Shown in pieces: positions 15,365 to 24,755 of a DNA stretch of 64,000 nucleotides. Source of the stretch: Sphingobacterium mizutaii (lineage in GTDB: Bacteria > Bacteroidota > Bacteroidia > Sphingobacteriales > Sphingobacteriaceae); the NCBI RefSeq assembly GCF_900187125.1, contig NZ_LT906468.1, positions 2,294,001-2,358,000 on the forward strand. The letters run 5' to 3'. Position numbers and translations under genes: made by a program. Below the pieces are notes generated by a model. It was not told the DNA's origin, made no database searches, and worked only from the letters and a program-made list of their open reading frames with translations. Numbering within the stretch: the stretch's first letter is position 1; every line of letters starts with the position of its first letter.

Positions 15365-16564
15365 ATGATTATTCAACCAAGAACTAGAGGTTTTATCTGC
15401 TTGACAGCGCATCCAGAAGGAGCGGCAGAGAATATCAAAAACCAAATCGATTACGTAAAATCTAAAGGCGAGATTAAAAACGGGCCTAAGAAGGTATTGG
15501 TAATCGGTGCATCTACTGGATTTGGGATTGCTTCACGCATTAGTGCTGCATTCGGTTCAGGAGCAGCAACTATCGGGGTGTTTTTTGAAAAACCAGCATC
15601 TGAAGGAAAATTAGGTACTGCAGGTTGGTACAACAGTGCTGCTTTTGAAAAAGAAGCGCACGCTGCCGGTTTATATGCAAAAAGTATCAATGGTGATGCT
15701 TTCTCAGATGAGATCAAGGCTCAAACCATTGACTTAATCAAAAAAGATCTAGGTCAAGTTGACTTGGTTGTATATTCTTTAGCATCTCCGCGTCGTACGC
15801 ATCCAAAAACAGGTGTTCAACATGCTTCAGTATTAAAGCCAATTGAACAACCTTTCACTAATAAAACTGTAGATTTCCACTCTGGTGTAGTTTCAGATAT
15901 CAGCATACAACCAGTAGATTCAGAGGATGACATCAACAATACCGTAGCTGTAATGGGCGGTGAAGATTGGAAATTCTGGATTGAAGACCTTAAGGCTGCA
16001 GGTGTTCTGGCAGAAGGCGTAAAAACTGTTGCTTATTCATATATCGGCCCTGAATTGACTTACCCTATCTATAGAAATGGTACAATCGGCCGTGCGAAAG
16101 ATGATTTGGAAGGAACTGTTCCAACCATCAACGAGATTTTAAAAGATTTGCATGGTATTTCATACGTTTCTGTAAACAAGGCTTTGGTTACTCAATCAAG
16201 CTCTGCAATTCCTGTGGTTCCATTGTATATTTCATTGTTATATAAAGTGATGAAAGAAAAAGGAATCCATGAAGGAACCATCGAGCAGATGCAAAGATTG
16301 TTTGCCGAAAGATTATACAACAATGTAGAGACTCCTTTGGATGAAAAAGGAAGAATCCGCGTGGATGATCTTGAAATGAGAGCTGATGTTCAAGAGGAAG
16401 TTGCAAAACTTTGGGAACAAGCAAATACTGAAAATTTAGAAGAGATTTCGGATATCAAAGGTTACCGTGATGATTTCTTCCAATTGTTTGGTTTTAATTT
16501 CGATAATATCGATTACGATAAAGATACAAGTGAATTGGTACAAGTGCCAAGTTTGGCAGAATAA
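15365..16564 (+). CDS. fabV: Enoyl-[acyl-carrier-protein] reductase FabV
   Basis: A 399-residue NADH-dependent trans-2-enoyl reductase that completes each round of fatty-acid elongation. The N-terminus MIIQPRTRGFICLTAHPEGA is the family hallmark, the NADH motif GASTGFG lies at residues 48-54, and the catalytic Tyr-x8-Lys is Tyr236-Lys245 in PIYRNGTIGRAK. Length is that of FabV, much longer than FabI. The known triclosan tolerance of FabV enzymes is family knowledge, not shown here. It stands as a single gene with its own candidate promoter and terminator. Confidence 0.97.
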   Translation: MIIQPRTRGFICLTAHPEGAAENIKNQIDYVKSKGEIKNGPKKVLVIGASTGFGIASRISAAFGSGAATIGVFFEKPASEGKLGTAGWYNSAAFEKEAHAAGLYAKSINGDAFSDEIKAQTIDLIKKDLGQVDLVVYSLASPRRTHPKTGVQHASVLKPIEQPFTNKTVDFHSGVVSDISIQPVDSEDDINNTVAVMGGEDWKFWIEDLKAAGVLAEGVKTVAYSYIGPELTYPIYRNGTIGRAKDDLEGTVPTINEILKDLHGISYVSVNKALVTQSSSAIPVVPLYISLLYKVMKEKGIHEGTIEQMQRLFAERLYNNVETPLDEKGRIRVDDLEMRADVQEEVAKLWEQANTENLEEISDIKGYRDDFFQLFGFNFDNIDYDKDTSELVQVPSLAE

Positions 16565-16583
16565 GTCCAAGCTTTAAAAGCAT

Positions 16584-16617
16584 AAAAAGGAGTTGTCATC
16601 TGGCAGCTCCTTTTTTA
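16584..16617 (+). terminator. Terminator of fabV
   Basis: A 14-bp stem (16584-16597 with 16602-16615) containing two G-U pairs, 4-nt loop ATCT, with the T-run forming the end of the right arm. Confidence 0.85.
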
Positions 16618-16965
16618 TTGCTCAAAAGGGAATGTCCAGAGATTTACATGTTGTAAATTCATCTATATAGAATTTAATAATTCATTATTCAAATCGATTT
16701 TTCAGAATGGTTTAAGGGATATGGCTTCCAGAGTTTCTGTTGTTTTTATTAAATTCTTATTCAATATTTTTAACAGGTAACTTATTGAAAATAAGATAAT
16801 AGTATGATTCTTTGAAATTTTAGTGATTTATTGATACTCAATATTGATAAAAATATAGTTTGGATATATTTAAACTTGATTTCTTTTTTCTAATTTTAAC
16901 TGCTGTTTGAAAAACATCTGGCCAAACCAGGATAGTAAGAAGTTTCTAACTATGAATTAACGTAA
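16618..16965. other. AT-rich intergenic spacer
   Basis: About 350 bases between the fabV terminator and the histidine kinase gene. No coding frame, RNA gene or clear repeat is visible; it presumably contains the kinase promoter and leader. Confidence 0.6.
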
Positions 16966-19185
16966 ATGGATAATCGGGTTATTCTTGAGGAAGAACATTT
17001 GAATCTCAGTGAAGGGATTCAAGAGTTCGGTTATTTATTGATAGTCGATTTAGATTATAACCTCATAGCAGGTAGTGAAAACTGTGAGCATTGGCTAAAC
17101 AATGATGTAATCAATGTTTTAGGGCTTAATTTATGGGAAATTTTAACTGAATATTTCTCCAAATATGTTGTCAGTATAAAGATTGCCATCGATCAAGTAA
17201 TCAATGAAACAAATGAACGTGTTTTATTGGAATTGACGATTCTTGATGAACCATATTACCTGAATATCTATCTATTCAATGACAAGTTCTATTTAGAGTT
17301 TGAGAAGAAATTTGAAGACTCCAATGTTTTCTTTCCGAAATTTGAAATCGTAGACAAGCTATTAAGTGATAGCAAAGGAAAGATATGGAAAGTGGTCAGT
17401 TCCTATATCTCCAAAATATCAGGTTTTGATCGTGTTAGAGTTTTTCAATATGTAGGGAATGGGGATGGATATGTTGTTGCTGAAAGTATTGAGAATTCAG
17501 ACCTGGAAAAATTATTGGGGAGCTATTATCCCGATATGGATATTTTTAAGCATGCCAAAAACATTCATACGGTTAATTTTCATCGCTATACTGCCCAAGT
17601 GAATGGCAAGACCATAAAAATAATTAGCAAAGACCATTTCAAGCCCAATTTATCGCAGACTAATATTAGGATGATTTCTCCTCTTCATGCGAAATACCTC
17701 ATTAAGGATGGAGTCAATTCAAATCTAAGTGTATCTCTTCAAATTGATGGAAAGATATGGGGCTATGTATTCTGTCAAAGTAAAAAAGGTAAGAAAATAA
17801 ACCTACTCAAACGTGAGGCCATGGTCTATTTTATCCAAATGGCTATTTACCGATACGAAGAGGAGCAAAAGAACAAAATTAAGGACTTTCAAGATGATAT
17901 CCGGAATTTTGAGTTGCAGCTGAAGGAAAAGTTAATCCTGAAAAATAATCTTGCGGAGGCTTTTATGGAGCTCGATAAGGAGCTTTGCTATTATGCCAAA
18001 GCAGATGCTATGCTTATTTTGATAAATGGCAGACTCTATACCTATAATATCTCCATTGGATTTGACAAAGTCTTGGACATTAAAGGGCTTCTTTCCAGAA
18101 TCACTGCTGACCCCATATTCTTTGATTCTGAATTTATATTAAAATATGGTGAAGAGTTAGGTTTGGATGCCGAACGCTTTGTAGGTCTGGCTGCATTGAA
18201 AGTGGAGTTGGAAGAGAATTGCACCGTATTTTGGTTTAGGAAGGAAAAAGAATTAAGAAGGAAATGGGTGGCTAAACCTGAATCGAGAATAAACCTGAAT
18301 CTTCCAAATGATTCATTTGAAAAGGAAGAACATCCTGTGCTTGATATTTGGCATCAGAAAACCGTAGGGACCTGCGAGCCTTGGCAAGATAATGAAGTCT
18401 ACTTTATTAAACGGCTTAGAAATCTGATCATTCAGAGCAGTAAGAATTTTTCTCAAGAAATCGATAAATTGAACAAAGAGGTTGTAGACTTAAATAGGGC
18501 ATTGGATAATTATGCTCATACCGTTAGTCATGACCTTAAAAATCCATTATCGGCAATCAATCTATCTACGCAGATGCTACTTCAGCGTCCGGAAATGAAG
18601 AATGACCTGAAATTGAAAATGCTCAAGAATACTACGGAGGCTGTAGAGGTAATTTCTGAACTCTTGAAAAGTATTCATGATTTCTCCAAAGTGAAAGATT
18701 ACCAGTACAGAATGGAACCCGTTTATGTGGATGAGTTCTTGAAGCAAATAGTCAATTTCAGTCAGTTGAGGTATAATGCCATGAAGACTGAGGTGCAGTA
18801 TGGGAATATCCTGCCTGTCTATGGTGAAAGAAGTATCGTGTATCAATTGTTCCAAAACCTAATTGGCAATGCCATTAAATACAGTGCTAAGGTAGAAAAC
18901 CCAGTAGTTTCCATTTCTTCAAGTTTCAAACATGAGTTTGTCCGCTATACCATCCAAGATAATGGAATTGGAATCGCTAAAGAGGAGCTAAGTACCATTT
19001 ATGATTCCTTCAAACGGATGTCCAATGCCAATAATTATGAGGGGACAGGCTTGGGTTTGACCATTGTAAAAAGGATTGCCGATCGTCTGCATATTACAAT
19101 CGAAGTGGAAAGTGAAATTGGGAAAGGCACCTGTTTCCATTTATTGTTTCCAAAGGAGGTTTTCCTACTTCCTGCCAAATCATAG
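16966..19185 (+). CDS. Phytochrome-like sensor histidine kinase without the usual chromophore cysteine
   Basis: A 739-residue soluble kinase with bacteriophytochrome layout: PAS (about 10-110), GAF (about 125-300), PHY (about 325-500), HisKA with phosphorylated His522 in HTVSHDLKNPLSAI, and HATPase (N box NLIGNAIKYS, G1 DNGIGIAKE, G2 GTGLGLTIVKR). The GAF core keeps FDRVRVFQYVGNGDGYVVAES, Asp192 (in PDMDIF, versus PASDIP) and His241 (SPLHAKYL). However, the N-terminal biliverdin-binding Cys is missing: no Cys occurs before residue 40, IQPHG is IQEFG, and the PHY tongue PRxSF is not conserved although WFRKE is. It may bind a tetrapyrrole noncovalently or have switched signal. No response regulator is adjacent. 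Confidence 0.9.
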   Translation: MDNRVILEEEHLNLSEGIQEFGYLLIVDLDYNLIAGSENCEHWLNNDVINVLGLNLWEILTEYFSKYVVSIKIAIDQVINETNERVLLELTILDEPYYLNIYLFNDKFYLEFEKKFEDSNVFFPKFEIVDKLLSDSKGKIWKVVSSYISKISGFDRVRVFQYVGNGDGYVVAESIENSDLEKLLGSYYPDMDIFKHAKNIHTVNFHRYTAQVNGKTIKIISKDHFKPNLSQTNIRMISPLHAKYLIKDGVNSNLSVSLQIDGKIWGYVFCQSKKGKKINLLKREAMVYFIQMAIYRYEEEQKNKIKDFQDDIRNFELQLKEKLILKNNLAEAFMELDKELCYYAKADAMLILINGRLYTYNISIGFDKVLDIKGLLSRITADPIFFDSEFILKYGEELGLDAERFVGLAALKVELEENCTVFWFRKEKELRRKWVAKPESRINLNLPNDSFEKEEHPVLDIWHQKTVGTCEPWQDNEVYFIKRLRNLIIQSSKNFSQEIDKLNKEVVDLNRALDNYAHTVSHDLKNPLSAINLSTQMLLQRPEMKNDLKLKMLKNTTEAVEVISELLKSIHDFSKVKDYQYRMEPVYVDEFLKQIVNFSQLRYNAMKTEVQYGNILPVYGERSIVYQLFQNLIGNAIKYSAKVENPVVSISSSFKHEFVRYTIQDNGIGIAKEELSTIYDSFKRMSNANNYEGTGLGLTIVKRIADRLHITIEVESEIGKGTCFHLLFPKEVFLLPAKS

Positions 19186-19301
19186 CCTAAAGCAAATTCT
19201 TTAATCCGAGGAAAATCCAGTATTCATGAAAATAGGGCGTAAATGTTTCTATTATTCGGAAATAGATGATTATAATAGCTAAAAAGCTCACTTAAAAAAA
19301 T

Positions 19302-19309
19302 TATATTTG
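19302..19309 (+). promoter_or_regulatory. Candidate -7 element of the lepA promoter
   Basis: TATATTTG, a perfect TAnnTTTG match, lies 30 bases before the lepA start. Confidence 0.42.
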
Positions 19310-19338
19310 CGAATTAAATTGAAGGCATAATAACCTAT

Positions 19339-21129
19339 ATGAAGCATATACGCAATTTTTGTATCATCGCACATATCGACCACGGGAAAAGTACTTTGGC
19401 CGATAGATTATTAGAGTATACCAATACCATTACCCAACGTGAAGCACAAGCTCAATTGTTGGATAATATGGACTTGGAACGTGAAAGAGGGATTACGATT
19501 AAGAGCCATGCAATCCAAATGGAGTATACCAAAGATGGACAGACGTATGTGTTGAATCTGATTGACACTCCGGGTCACGTGGATTTCTCTTATGAAGTTT
19601 CTAGATCGATTGCTGCTTGTGAAGGCGCATTGCTGATCGTTGATGCTTCCCAAGGTATTCAGGCGCAAACTATTTCCAACCTATATCTAGCACTTGAGCA
19701 TGATCTTGAAATTATCCCAATTTTGAATAAGATGGATTTACCAGGAGCTATGCCAGAGGAAGTGAAGGATCAAATCGTTGAATTGATCGGAGGAAAACGA
19801 GAAGAAATTATTCCTGCATCCGGAAAAACCGGAATGGGAATTCCTGATATCCTAGCCGCTATTATTGAGCGTATTCCTGCACCTGTAGGTGATCCTGAAG
19901 CTCCTTTGCAAGCTTTGATCTTTGACTCTGTATTCAACTCTTTTAGAGGGATTATGGCTTATTTCAAAGTTGAAAACGGAGAAATTAGAAAAGGAGACCG
20001 CGTTAAGTTTGTCGCTACTGGAAAAGAATATATAGCTGATGAGGTTGGGACTTTGAAGTTAAACCAGGTTCCAAAAGAAGTGATCAAGACTGGTGATGTA
20101 GGTTATATTATTTCGGGGATTAAGGAAGCTAGAGAGGTAAAAGTAGGGGATACCATCACCAAGAAAGATCGCCCTTGTGCTCAAGCTATCCAAGGTTTTG
20201 AGGAAGTTAAGCCGATGGTATTTGCGGGTATATATCCGGTAGATACCGAAGATTATGAAGAGCTAAGGGAGTCGATGCACCGTTTGCAATTAAATGATGC
20301 TTCGTTAGTATTTGAACCTGAATCTTCAGCTGCATTGGGCTTTGGTTTCCGTTGTGGTTTCTTAGGAATGCTACACATGGAAATTATTCAAGAACGTTTA
20401 GAGCGTGAGTTCGATATGACAGTTATTACGACTGTTCCTAACGTTTCATACTTAGCGTACTTGTCCAAAAACCATGAAGAGATTGTCGTTCATAACCCTT
20501 CTGACCTTCCTGATCCAAGTAAATTGGACAGTATCGAAGAACCTTATATCAAAGCCAATATCATTACTAAGGCGGAATTCGTTGGTCCTGTAATGTCACT
20601 TTGTATTCAGAAACGCGGAACTATCGTTAACCAATCATATTTAACTTCTGATCGCGTAGAATTGGTGTTTGAAATGCCAATGGGAGAAATTGTATTTGAC
20701 TTCTACGATAAGTTAAAGACAATTTCTAAAGGATATGCATCATTTGATTACCATCAAATTGGCTATAGACAATCTGATTTGGTGAAATTGGATATTCGTC
20801 TGAACGATGAGCCAGTGGATGCCTTATCATCTTTGATCCACAGAAGTAATGCTTATGATTTTGGAAAGAAAATCTGTGAGAAATTAAAAGAACTATTACC
20901 AAGACAGCAGTTTGAAATCCGTATCCAAGCATCTATTGGTGCAAAGATTATTGCTAGGGAAACAATTTCTGCTTTGCGTAAGGATGTAACCGCTAAATGT
21001 TATGGTGGTGATATTTCGCGTAAGCGTAAGTTGTTGGAAAAGCAGAAGAAAGGTAAAAAACGTATGCGTCAGGTTGGAAACGTAGAGATTCCTCAATCAG
21101 CATTTATGGCGGTTCTGAAATTAGATTAA
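19339..21129 (+). CDS. lepA: Elongation factor 4 (back-translocating GTPase LepA)
   Basis: A 596-residue ribosome-associated GTPase. G1 AHIDHGKS is at residues 11-18, G2/switch I includes [14 protein letters not shown]3 is DTPGHVD and G4 NKMD. Domain II, III and V follow, and the LepA-specific C-terminal domain is seen in [26 protein letters not shown] and [24 protein letters not shown] domain IV is absent, as in LepA. It helps stalled or mis-translocated ribosomes and 30S biogenesis. folD follows after 24 bases on the same strand and is probably co-transcribed. Confidence 0.98.
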   Translation: MKHIRNFCIIAHIDHGKSTLADRLLEYTNTITQREAQAQLLDNMDLERERGITIKSHAIQMEYTKDGQTYVLNLIDTPGHVDFSYEVSRSIAACEGALLIVDASQGIQAQTISNLYLALEHDLEIIPILNKMDLPGAMPEEVKDQIVELIGGKREEIIPASGKTGMGIPDILAAIIERIPAPVGDPEAPLQALIFDSVFNSFRGIMAYFKVENGEIRKGDRVKFVATGKEYIADEVGTLKLNQVPKEVIKTGDVGYIISGIKEAREVKVGDTITKKDRPCAQAIQGFEEVKPMVFAGIYPVDTEDYEELRESMHRLQLNDASLVFEPESSAALGFGFRCGFLGMLHMEIIQERLEREFDMTVITTVPNVSYLAYLSKNHEEIVVHNPSDLPDPSKLDSIEEPYIKANIITKAEFVGPVMSLCIQKRGTIVNQSYLTSDRVELVFEMPMGEIVFDFYDKLKTISKGYASFDYHQIGYRQSDLVKLDIRLNDEPVDALSSLIHRSNAYDFGKKICEKLKELLPRQQFEIRIQASIGAKIIARETISALRKDVTAKCYGGDISRKRKLLEKQKKGKKRMRQVGNVEIPQSAFMAVLKLD

Positions 21130-21153
21130 GATAATCAACCTATAAAATATATC

Positions 21154-22041
21154 ATGAATTTACTGGACGGTAAAGAAGTATCAACCAAAGTTAAAGAAGA
21201 CATCAAGAGAGAGGCTGCAGAACTGACCGCTAAGTTAGGTCGCAAACCTCATTTGGTAGCTATTTTAGTCGGAAACGACGGTGGCAGTGAAACTTATGTT
21301 GCGAGCAAAATGAGAAATTGTGAGCAAGTGGGATTCGATTCTACCAACCTTCGTTATGATACGGACATCACTGAAAAAGAATTACTGGAAAAGATCAATG
21401 AGATCAATGCTGATGATAGCATCGATGGATTGATCGTTCAATTGCCTTTGCCTAAACATATTGATCCTGAAAAAGTAACCGAAGCCATTGATTACCGAAA
21501 AGATGTTGATGGATTCCATCCAATCAATTTAGGTAGAATGCAACGTAACTTGCCTTGCTTTATTCCTGCTACCCCTTATGGCATCATGTTGATGTTAGAG
21601 CACTATGGGATTGATACTGCAGGTAAAAAGGCCGTCATTGTCGGAAGAAGCAATATCGTGGGTTCTCCGATGAGTATCTTGTTGGCAAGAAATTCTAATC
21701 CAGGAAACTGTACAGTTACCTTGACACATAGTAGGACAAAAGATCTAAAAGCTGAGGTTTTGCAAGGGGACATTGTTGTTGCAGCGATTGGTAAAAAGAA
21801 TTTTGTTACTGCTGACATGGTCAAAGATGGCGCAATTGTTATTGATGTGGGAATCAATAGGGAAAACTCGACTGAAACAAAATCAGGATTTAAACTTTAT
21901 GGAGATGTGGATTTTGAACACGTAGCTCCAAAATCATCATGGATTACTCCAGTTCCAGGAGGTGTTGGTCTAATGACTATTATAGGTCTGTTAAAAAATA
22001 CCCTTGAAGCAGCAAAAGGTACAGTTTATCCTAAAGCTTAA
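21154..22041 (+). CDS. folD: Bifunctional methylenetetrahydrofolate dehydrogenase/cyclohydrolase
   Basis: A 295-residue one-carbon enzyme interconverting 5,10-methylene-, methenyl- and 10-formyl-tetrahydrofolate. The first signature with the catalytic Lys is GGSETYVASKMRNCEQVGF (Lys in YVASK). It is followed by DGLIVQLPLPKHID, the NADP-binding VGRSNIVGSPMSILL, and the C-terminal signature TPVPGGVGLMTIIGLLKNT. Length is normal. It follows lepA by 24 bases and is closed by a terminator. Confidence 0.98.
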   Translation: MNLLDGKEVSTKVKEDIKREAAELTAKLGRKPHLVAILVGNDGGSETYVASKMRNCEQVGFDSTNLRYDTDITEKELLEKINEINADDSIDGLIVQLPLPKHIDPEKVTEAIDYRKDVDGFHPINLGRMQRNLPCFIPATPYGIMLMLEHYGIDTAGKKAVIVGRSNIVGSPMSILLARNSNPGNCTVTLTHSRTKDLKAEVLQGDIVVAAIGKKNFVTADMVKDGAIVIDVGINRENSTETKSGFKLYGDVDFEHVAPKSSWITPVPGGVGLMTIIGLLKNTLEAAKGTVYPKA

Positions 22042-22071
22042 AAAATATTGAATTGAAATATGTTTATTTGT

Positions 22072-22098
22072 AGCCTCCAGTATTGGGGGCTTTTTTTT
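22072..22098 (+). terminator. Terminator of lepA-folD
   Basis: A 7-bp stem (22072-22078 with 22085-22091, one G-U pair) followed by eight T residues. Confidence 0.88.
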
Positions 22099-22166
22099 GA
22101 TTATTTTACAACTATTTGGATTCTCCGCGGTTTTAGTCCATATATTAATTTCTTATTTCATAAACC

Positions 22167-22760
22167 ATGGCTGAACTAGATCAAGTAAAGAATAAGGATA
22201 TATTGGAAATGATCAACCAGAATGATGAAAACCTAAAAAAACTTCATGATATCGTTCGCAAATCATTTGAAGAGGAAAAATTAATTGTCGATAACCTCAT
22301 CAATCCTACAGATGATTACCTCAATCGAGGGCAGCTTATTTCAGATAAGGTCGCCAGATTTGGTGGGAGCTGGTCATTTATTTTGATTTTCACAGGTATA
22401 TTGATTGTTTGGATCTTGTATAATACATTGATGTTAAAGCAAGACCGCTTTGATCCATATCCCTTTATTTTAATGAATTTAGTTTTGTCCTGTTTGGCTG
22501 CTCTACAAGCACCCATTATTATGATGAGCCAAAACCGACAAGAGGAAAAGGACAGAAAACGTGCTGAGAATGATTACTTGGTCAATTTGAAGGCTGAACT
22601 GGAAATCAGGAGCTTGCATAAAAAAATAGATGTACTTCTGGAGGAAGAAGTAAAGCAACTCTTTGATTCCCAAGTGAACCATTTGAAGTTATTGAAGCAG
22701 CTTTCAGAACATGTGGATCGATTGGAAAAAGAATTGAAAACTAGAAATAACCAGCAATAG
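22167..22760 (+). CDS. DUF1003 membrane protein
   Basis: A 197-residue inner-membrane protein of the DUF1003 family. After a soluble helical N-terminus come two transmembrane helices (SWSFILIFTGILIVWILYNTL and FILMNLVLSCLAALQAPIIMM). Between and after them lie the family signature residues DPYPFILMNL and APIIMMSQNRQEEKDRKRAENDYLVNLKAE. The C-terminal 70 residues are a charged coiled coil (LLEEEVKQLFDSQVNHLKLLKQLSEHV). The function of the family is not established. It begins a run of small stress-type or envelope genes, each followed by its own terminator. Confidence 0.92.
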   Translation: MAELDQVKNKDILEMINQNDENLKKLHDIVRKSFEEEKLIVDNLINPTDDYLNRGQLISDKVARFGGSWSFILIFTGILIVWILYNTLMLKQDRFDPYPFILMNLVLSCLAALQAPIIMMSQNRQEEKDRKRAENDYLVNLKAELEIRSLHKKIDVLLEEEVKQLFDSQVNHLKLLKQLSEHVDRLEKELKTRNNQQ

Positions 22761-22866
22761 TATGAATAGGAGCACTATTCAATAAAATAATTGGTATAAA
22801 TATTGCGTGCTGCATTCAGTATATTGATATTACAAAAAACTATTATTACACAAACAAATAAGAAAC

Positions 22867-23373
22867 ATGAAAAAAATCGCAGTTTTAGCAGCAGTTGCAT
22901 GTGCACTTTCATTATCGGCATGTAACAATAACTCATCAATGGACAAAAACAATGATGGAGATACTTCAATCGGAGAGAAATTAGATCACTCTATTGAAAC
23001 AACAGGAGAATCAATTGATGAAATGAAAGCGAATGCAGATGCTGAGCTAGCAAAAGCAGAAGAAAATGTAAAGAAAGCACAAGCTGATTTAGATGCTGCA
23101 GTAAAAAGTGGTGATAAAAAAGCAGAAGAAGCTGCTCAAAAAGCTTTAGATGATGCGAAATCTGCATGGGAAAAAACAAAAGATGCAGCTAAAAAAGCTG
23201 GAGAAAAAATTGAAGAAGGTGTAAACAACGCAGTTGATGCTACGAAAGAAGCTGGTCAAAAAACTGGTGAGGCGATCGACAAAACCGCTGAAAAAGTAGG
23301 TGATAAAACGAAAGAATTATCAGACGACGCTAAAAGAAAAGCAGAAAACGTTAAAAAAGCTTTAGAAAACTAA
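22867..23373 (+). CDS. Lys/Ala-rich helical lipoprotein
   Basis: A 168-residue lipoprotein with a lipobox (LSLSAC, Cys at residue 19) after a short signal peptide. After an Asn-rich linker the chain is almost entirely amphipathic helix made of Lys, Ala, Glu and Asp repeats (for example KAEENVKKAQADLDAAVKSG and TKDAAKKAGEKIEEGVNNA), with an 11-residue-like rhythm resembling LEA/apolipoprotein-type helices. No enzymatic motif is present. Such proteins often sit on the periplasmic face as structural or desiccation/osmotic-stress factors; for this gene that is inference. A strong terminator follows. Confidence 0.8.
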   Translation: MKKIAVLAAVACALSLSACNNNSSMDKNNDGDTSIGEKLDHSIETTGESIDEMKANADAELAKAEENVKKAQADLDAAVKSGDKKAEEAAQKALDDAKSAWEKTKDAAKKAGEKIEEGVNNAVDATKEAGQKTGEAIDKTAEKVGDKTKELSDDAKRKAENVKKALEN

Positions 23374-23413
23374 TAAAATCCATTTATAGAAATGGTTATT
23401 AAGTTTTTAATTG

Positions 23414-23447
23414 AAAGCGCCAATAATATTGGCGCTTTTTTTATTTT
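23414..23447 (+). terminator. Terminator after the Lys/Ala-rich lipoprotein gene
   Basis: A 10-bp perfect stem (23414-23423 with 23429-23438, arm AAAGCGCCAA), 5-nt loop and a T-rich tail. Confidence 0.92.
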
Positions 23448-23558
23448 TTCCGAATCTTGCAAAAAAGCCGATTAAATAGAGTTTCCTTTCCCATTCCTTT
23501 AAGAAATCCTTATTGAATTCCTATTTATTGCTGTATATTGGTGGTTTAACATTTAATA

Positions 23559-24008
23559 ATGGATTGGAATAAAGAAGAAGTTGTAGGATATTGTTTAAAG
23601 AAATGCAGAAATAGGGTACAAGAGATTCAATCTGCCATGGATTCCGCTCAAGATGCCATCCTTAATGATACTAAAAGTAGTATGGGCGATAAGTATGAGA
23701 CTTCAAGGGAAATGGCCCAACAGGAGATTAGCCGCTTACAAAATCAATTGAAACAGGCTGAAATAGATTTAGATAAAATAAATAACCTTGATCTGAATTC
23801 TTCTGAATTAGTTAGGATGGGTAGTATAGTTCAAACTGATCAATTCGATTATTTTATTGCTATTTCAATTGGAGCTGTAAAAATTAAGGAGAAGACCATC
23901 ATGATTATTTCTAAAGAATCCCCGATTGGAAATTTATTGTTTGGCAAAAAAGAAAAGGAGACGGTTCAATTCAATAATAAAACAATAACCATACAAAAGA
24001 TCTATTAA
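23559..24008 (+). CDS. GreA/GreB-like small protein
   Basis: A 149-residue cytoplasmic protein with the layout of a transcript-cleavage factor. The N-terminal half is a coiled-coil hairpin with the conserved turn ILNDTKSSMGDKYETSREMAQQE, an acidic tip comparable to the GreA finger, followed by ISRLQNQLKQAEIDLDKI. The C-terminal half is a small beta domain (VRMGSIVQTDQFDYFIAISIG to KESPIGNLLFGKKEKETV) like the FKBP-like Gre C-domain. Homologues in Bacteroidota are, from memory, often labelled 3-oxoacyl-ACP synthase, but no thiolase fold or catalytic Cys-His is present. A role at RNA polymerase is an inference from fold resemblance. Confidence 0.75.
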   Translation: MDWNKEEVVGYCLKKCRNRVQEIQSAMDSAQDAILNDTKSSMGDKYETSREMAQQEISRLQNQLKQAEIDLDKINNLDLNSSELVRMGSIVQTDQFDYFIAISIGAVKIKEKTIMIISKESPIGNLLFGKKEKETVQFNNKTITIQKIY

Positions 24009-24030
24009 AATATCTTTGCAATTAAGATTT

Positions 24031-24054
24031 AACGAGCTTCAAGCTCGTTTTTTT
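24031..24054 (+). terminator. Terminator of the Gre-like gene
   Basis: A 7-bp stem (AACGAGC with GCTCGTT), loop TTCAA, followed by a run of T residues. Confidence 0.85.
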
Positions 24055-24255
24055 ATGTTTTAATATTTAAATCTTTGTTACAAAACATATTTAAGAAGGT
24101 GAGACCTTCTTTCTATTTGTTATTCTAAGAGTCATTTGATTGACGAATTTGTATAGATTGATTTACAATAAATGAAAAAAATATTTGTCAAAACTTTTTG
24201 GGATTAATTTTTGTTTAGCTTTAAGTATTATTTACCAATAAAAACAAGGTGATTT

Positions 24256-24747
24256 ATGAATTTAAAAAAAATCTTAACTATTGCATTGGTGTCCGGAACC
24301 CTGATGACCGGAACAATTGCTTGTAAGTCCAAAATATCGGACGCCGACTTGAAAGCAAAGGTAGAAACTGCTGTTCAAGCTAATCCTGGAATAACCGTTG
24401 ATGTTAAAGATGGAGTTGTAACTCTAAATGGAACGGCAAATTCAGAAGATGAGAAAGTTCAGATTGAAAATGCCGCTAAAGCTGCAGACAGCAAAGCTGT
24501 AAAATCTGTTCAAAACAATATCGTAGTGAATACGATGCCTCCTGTTGAAATCAATACCAATGATGCAGACTTAACCTCTAAAGTGGCCGAATTTACCAAA
24601 GACTTCCCTTCCGTAAAAACCGCAGTAGCTGATGGTGTGATTACTGTAACTGGTGAATTGGAACAAGCTCGTGTTCAAGCCTTGAAAATGGGATTGGATG
24701 CTTTGAATCCAAAGAAAGTAGACATGAGTGGTTTAACTGTTAAATAG
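24256..24747 (+). CDS. BON-domain lipoprotein
   Basis: A 163-residue lipoprotein with a lipobox-like TGTIAC (Cys at residue 23). Two tandem BON modules follow: the first (about 28-95) has ADLKAKVETAVQANPGITVDVKDGVVTLNGTANSEDEK, and the second (about 100-160) has DLTSKVAEFTKDFPSVKTAVADGVITVTGELEQARV. BON domains bind phospholipid membranes, as in OsmY, a periplasmic osmotic-stress protein. It is followed after 8 bases by the BON-SH3 gene, so the two form an operon. Induction by osmotic stress is an inference from the family. Confidence 0.85.
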   Translation: MNLKKILTIALVSGTLMTGTIACKSKISDADLKAKVETAVQANPGITVDVKDGVVTLNGTANSEDEKVQIENAAKAADSKAVKSVQNNIVVNTMPPVEINTNDADLTSKVAEFTKDFPSVKTAVADGVITVTGELEQARVQALKMGLDALNPKKVDMSGLTVK

Positions 24748-24755
24748 AAAAAAAT

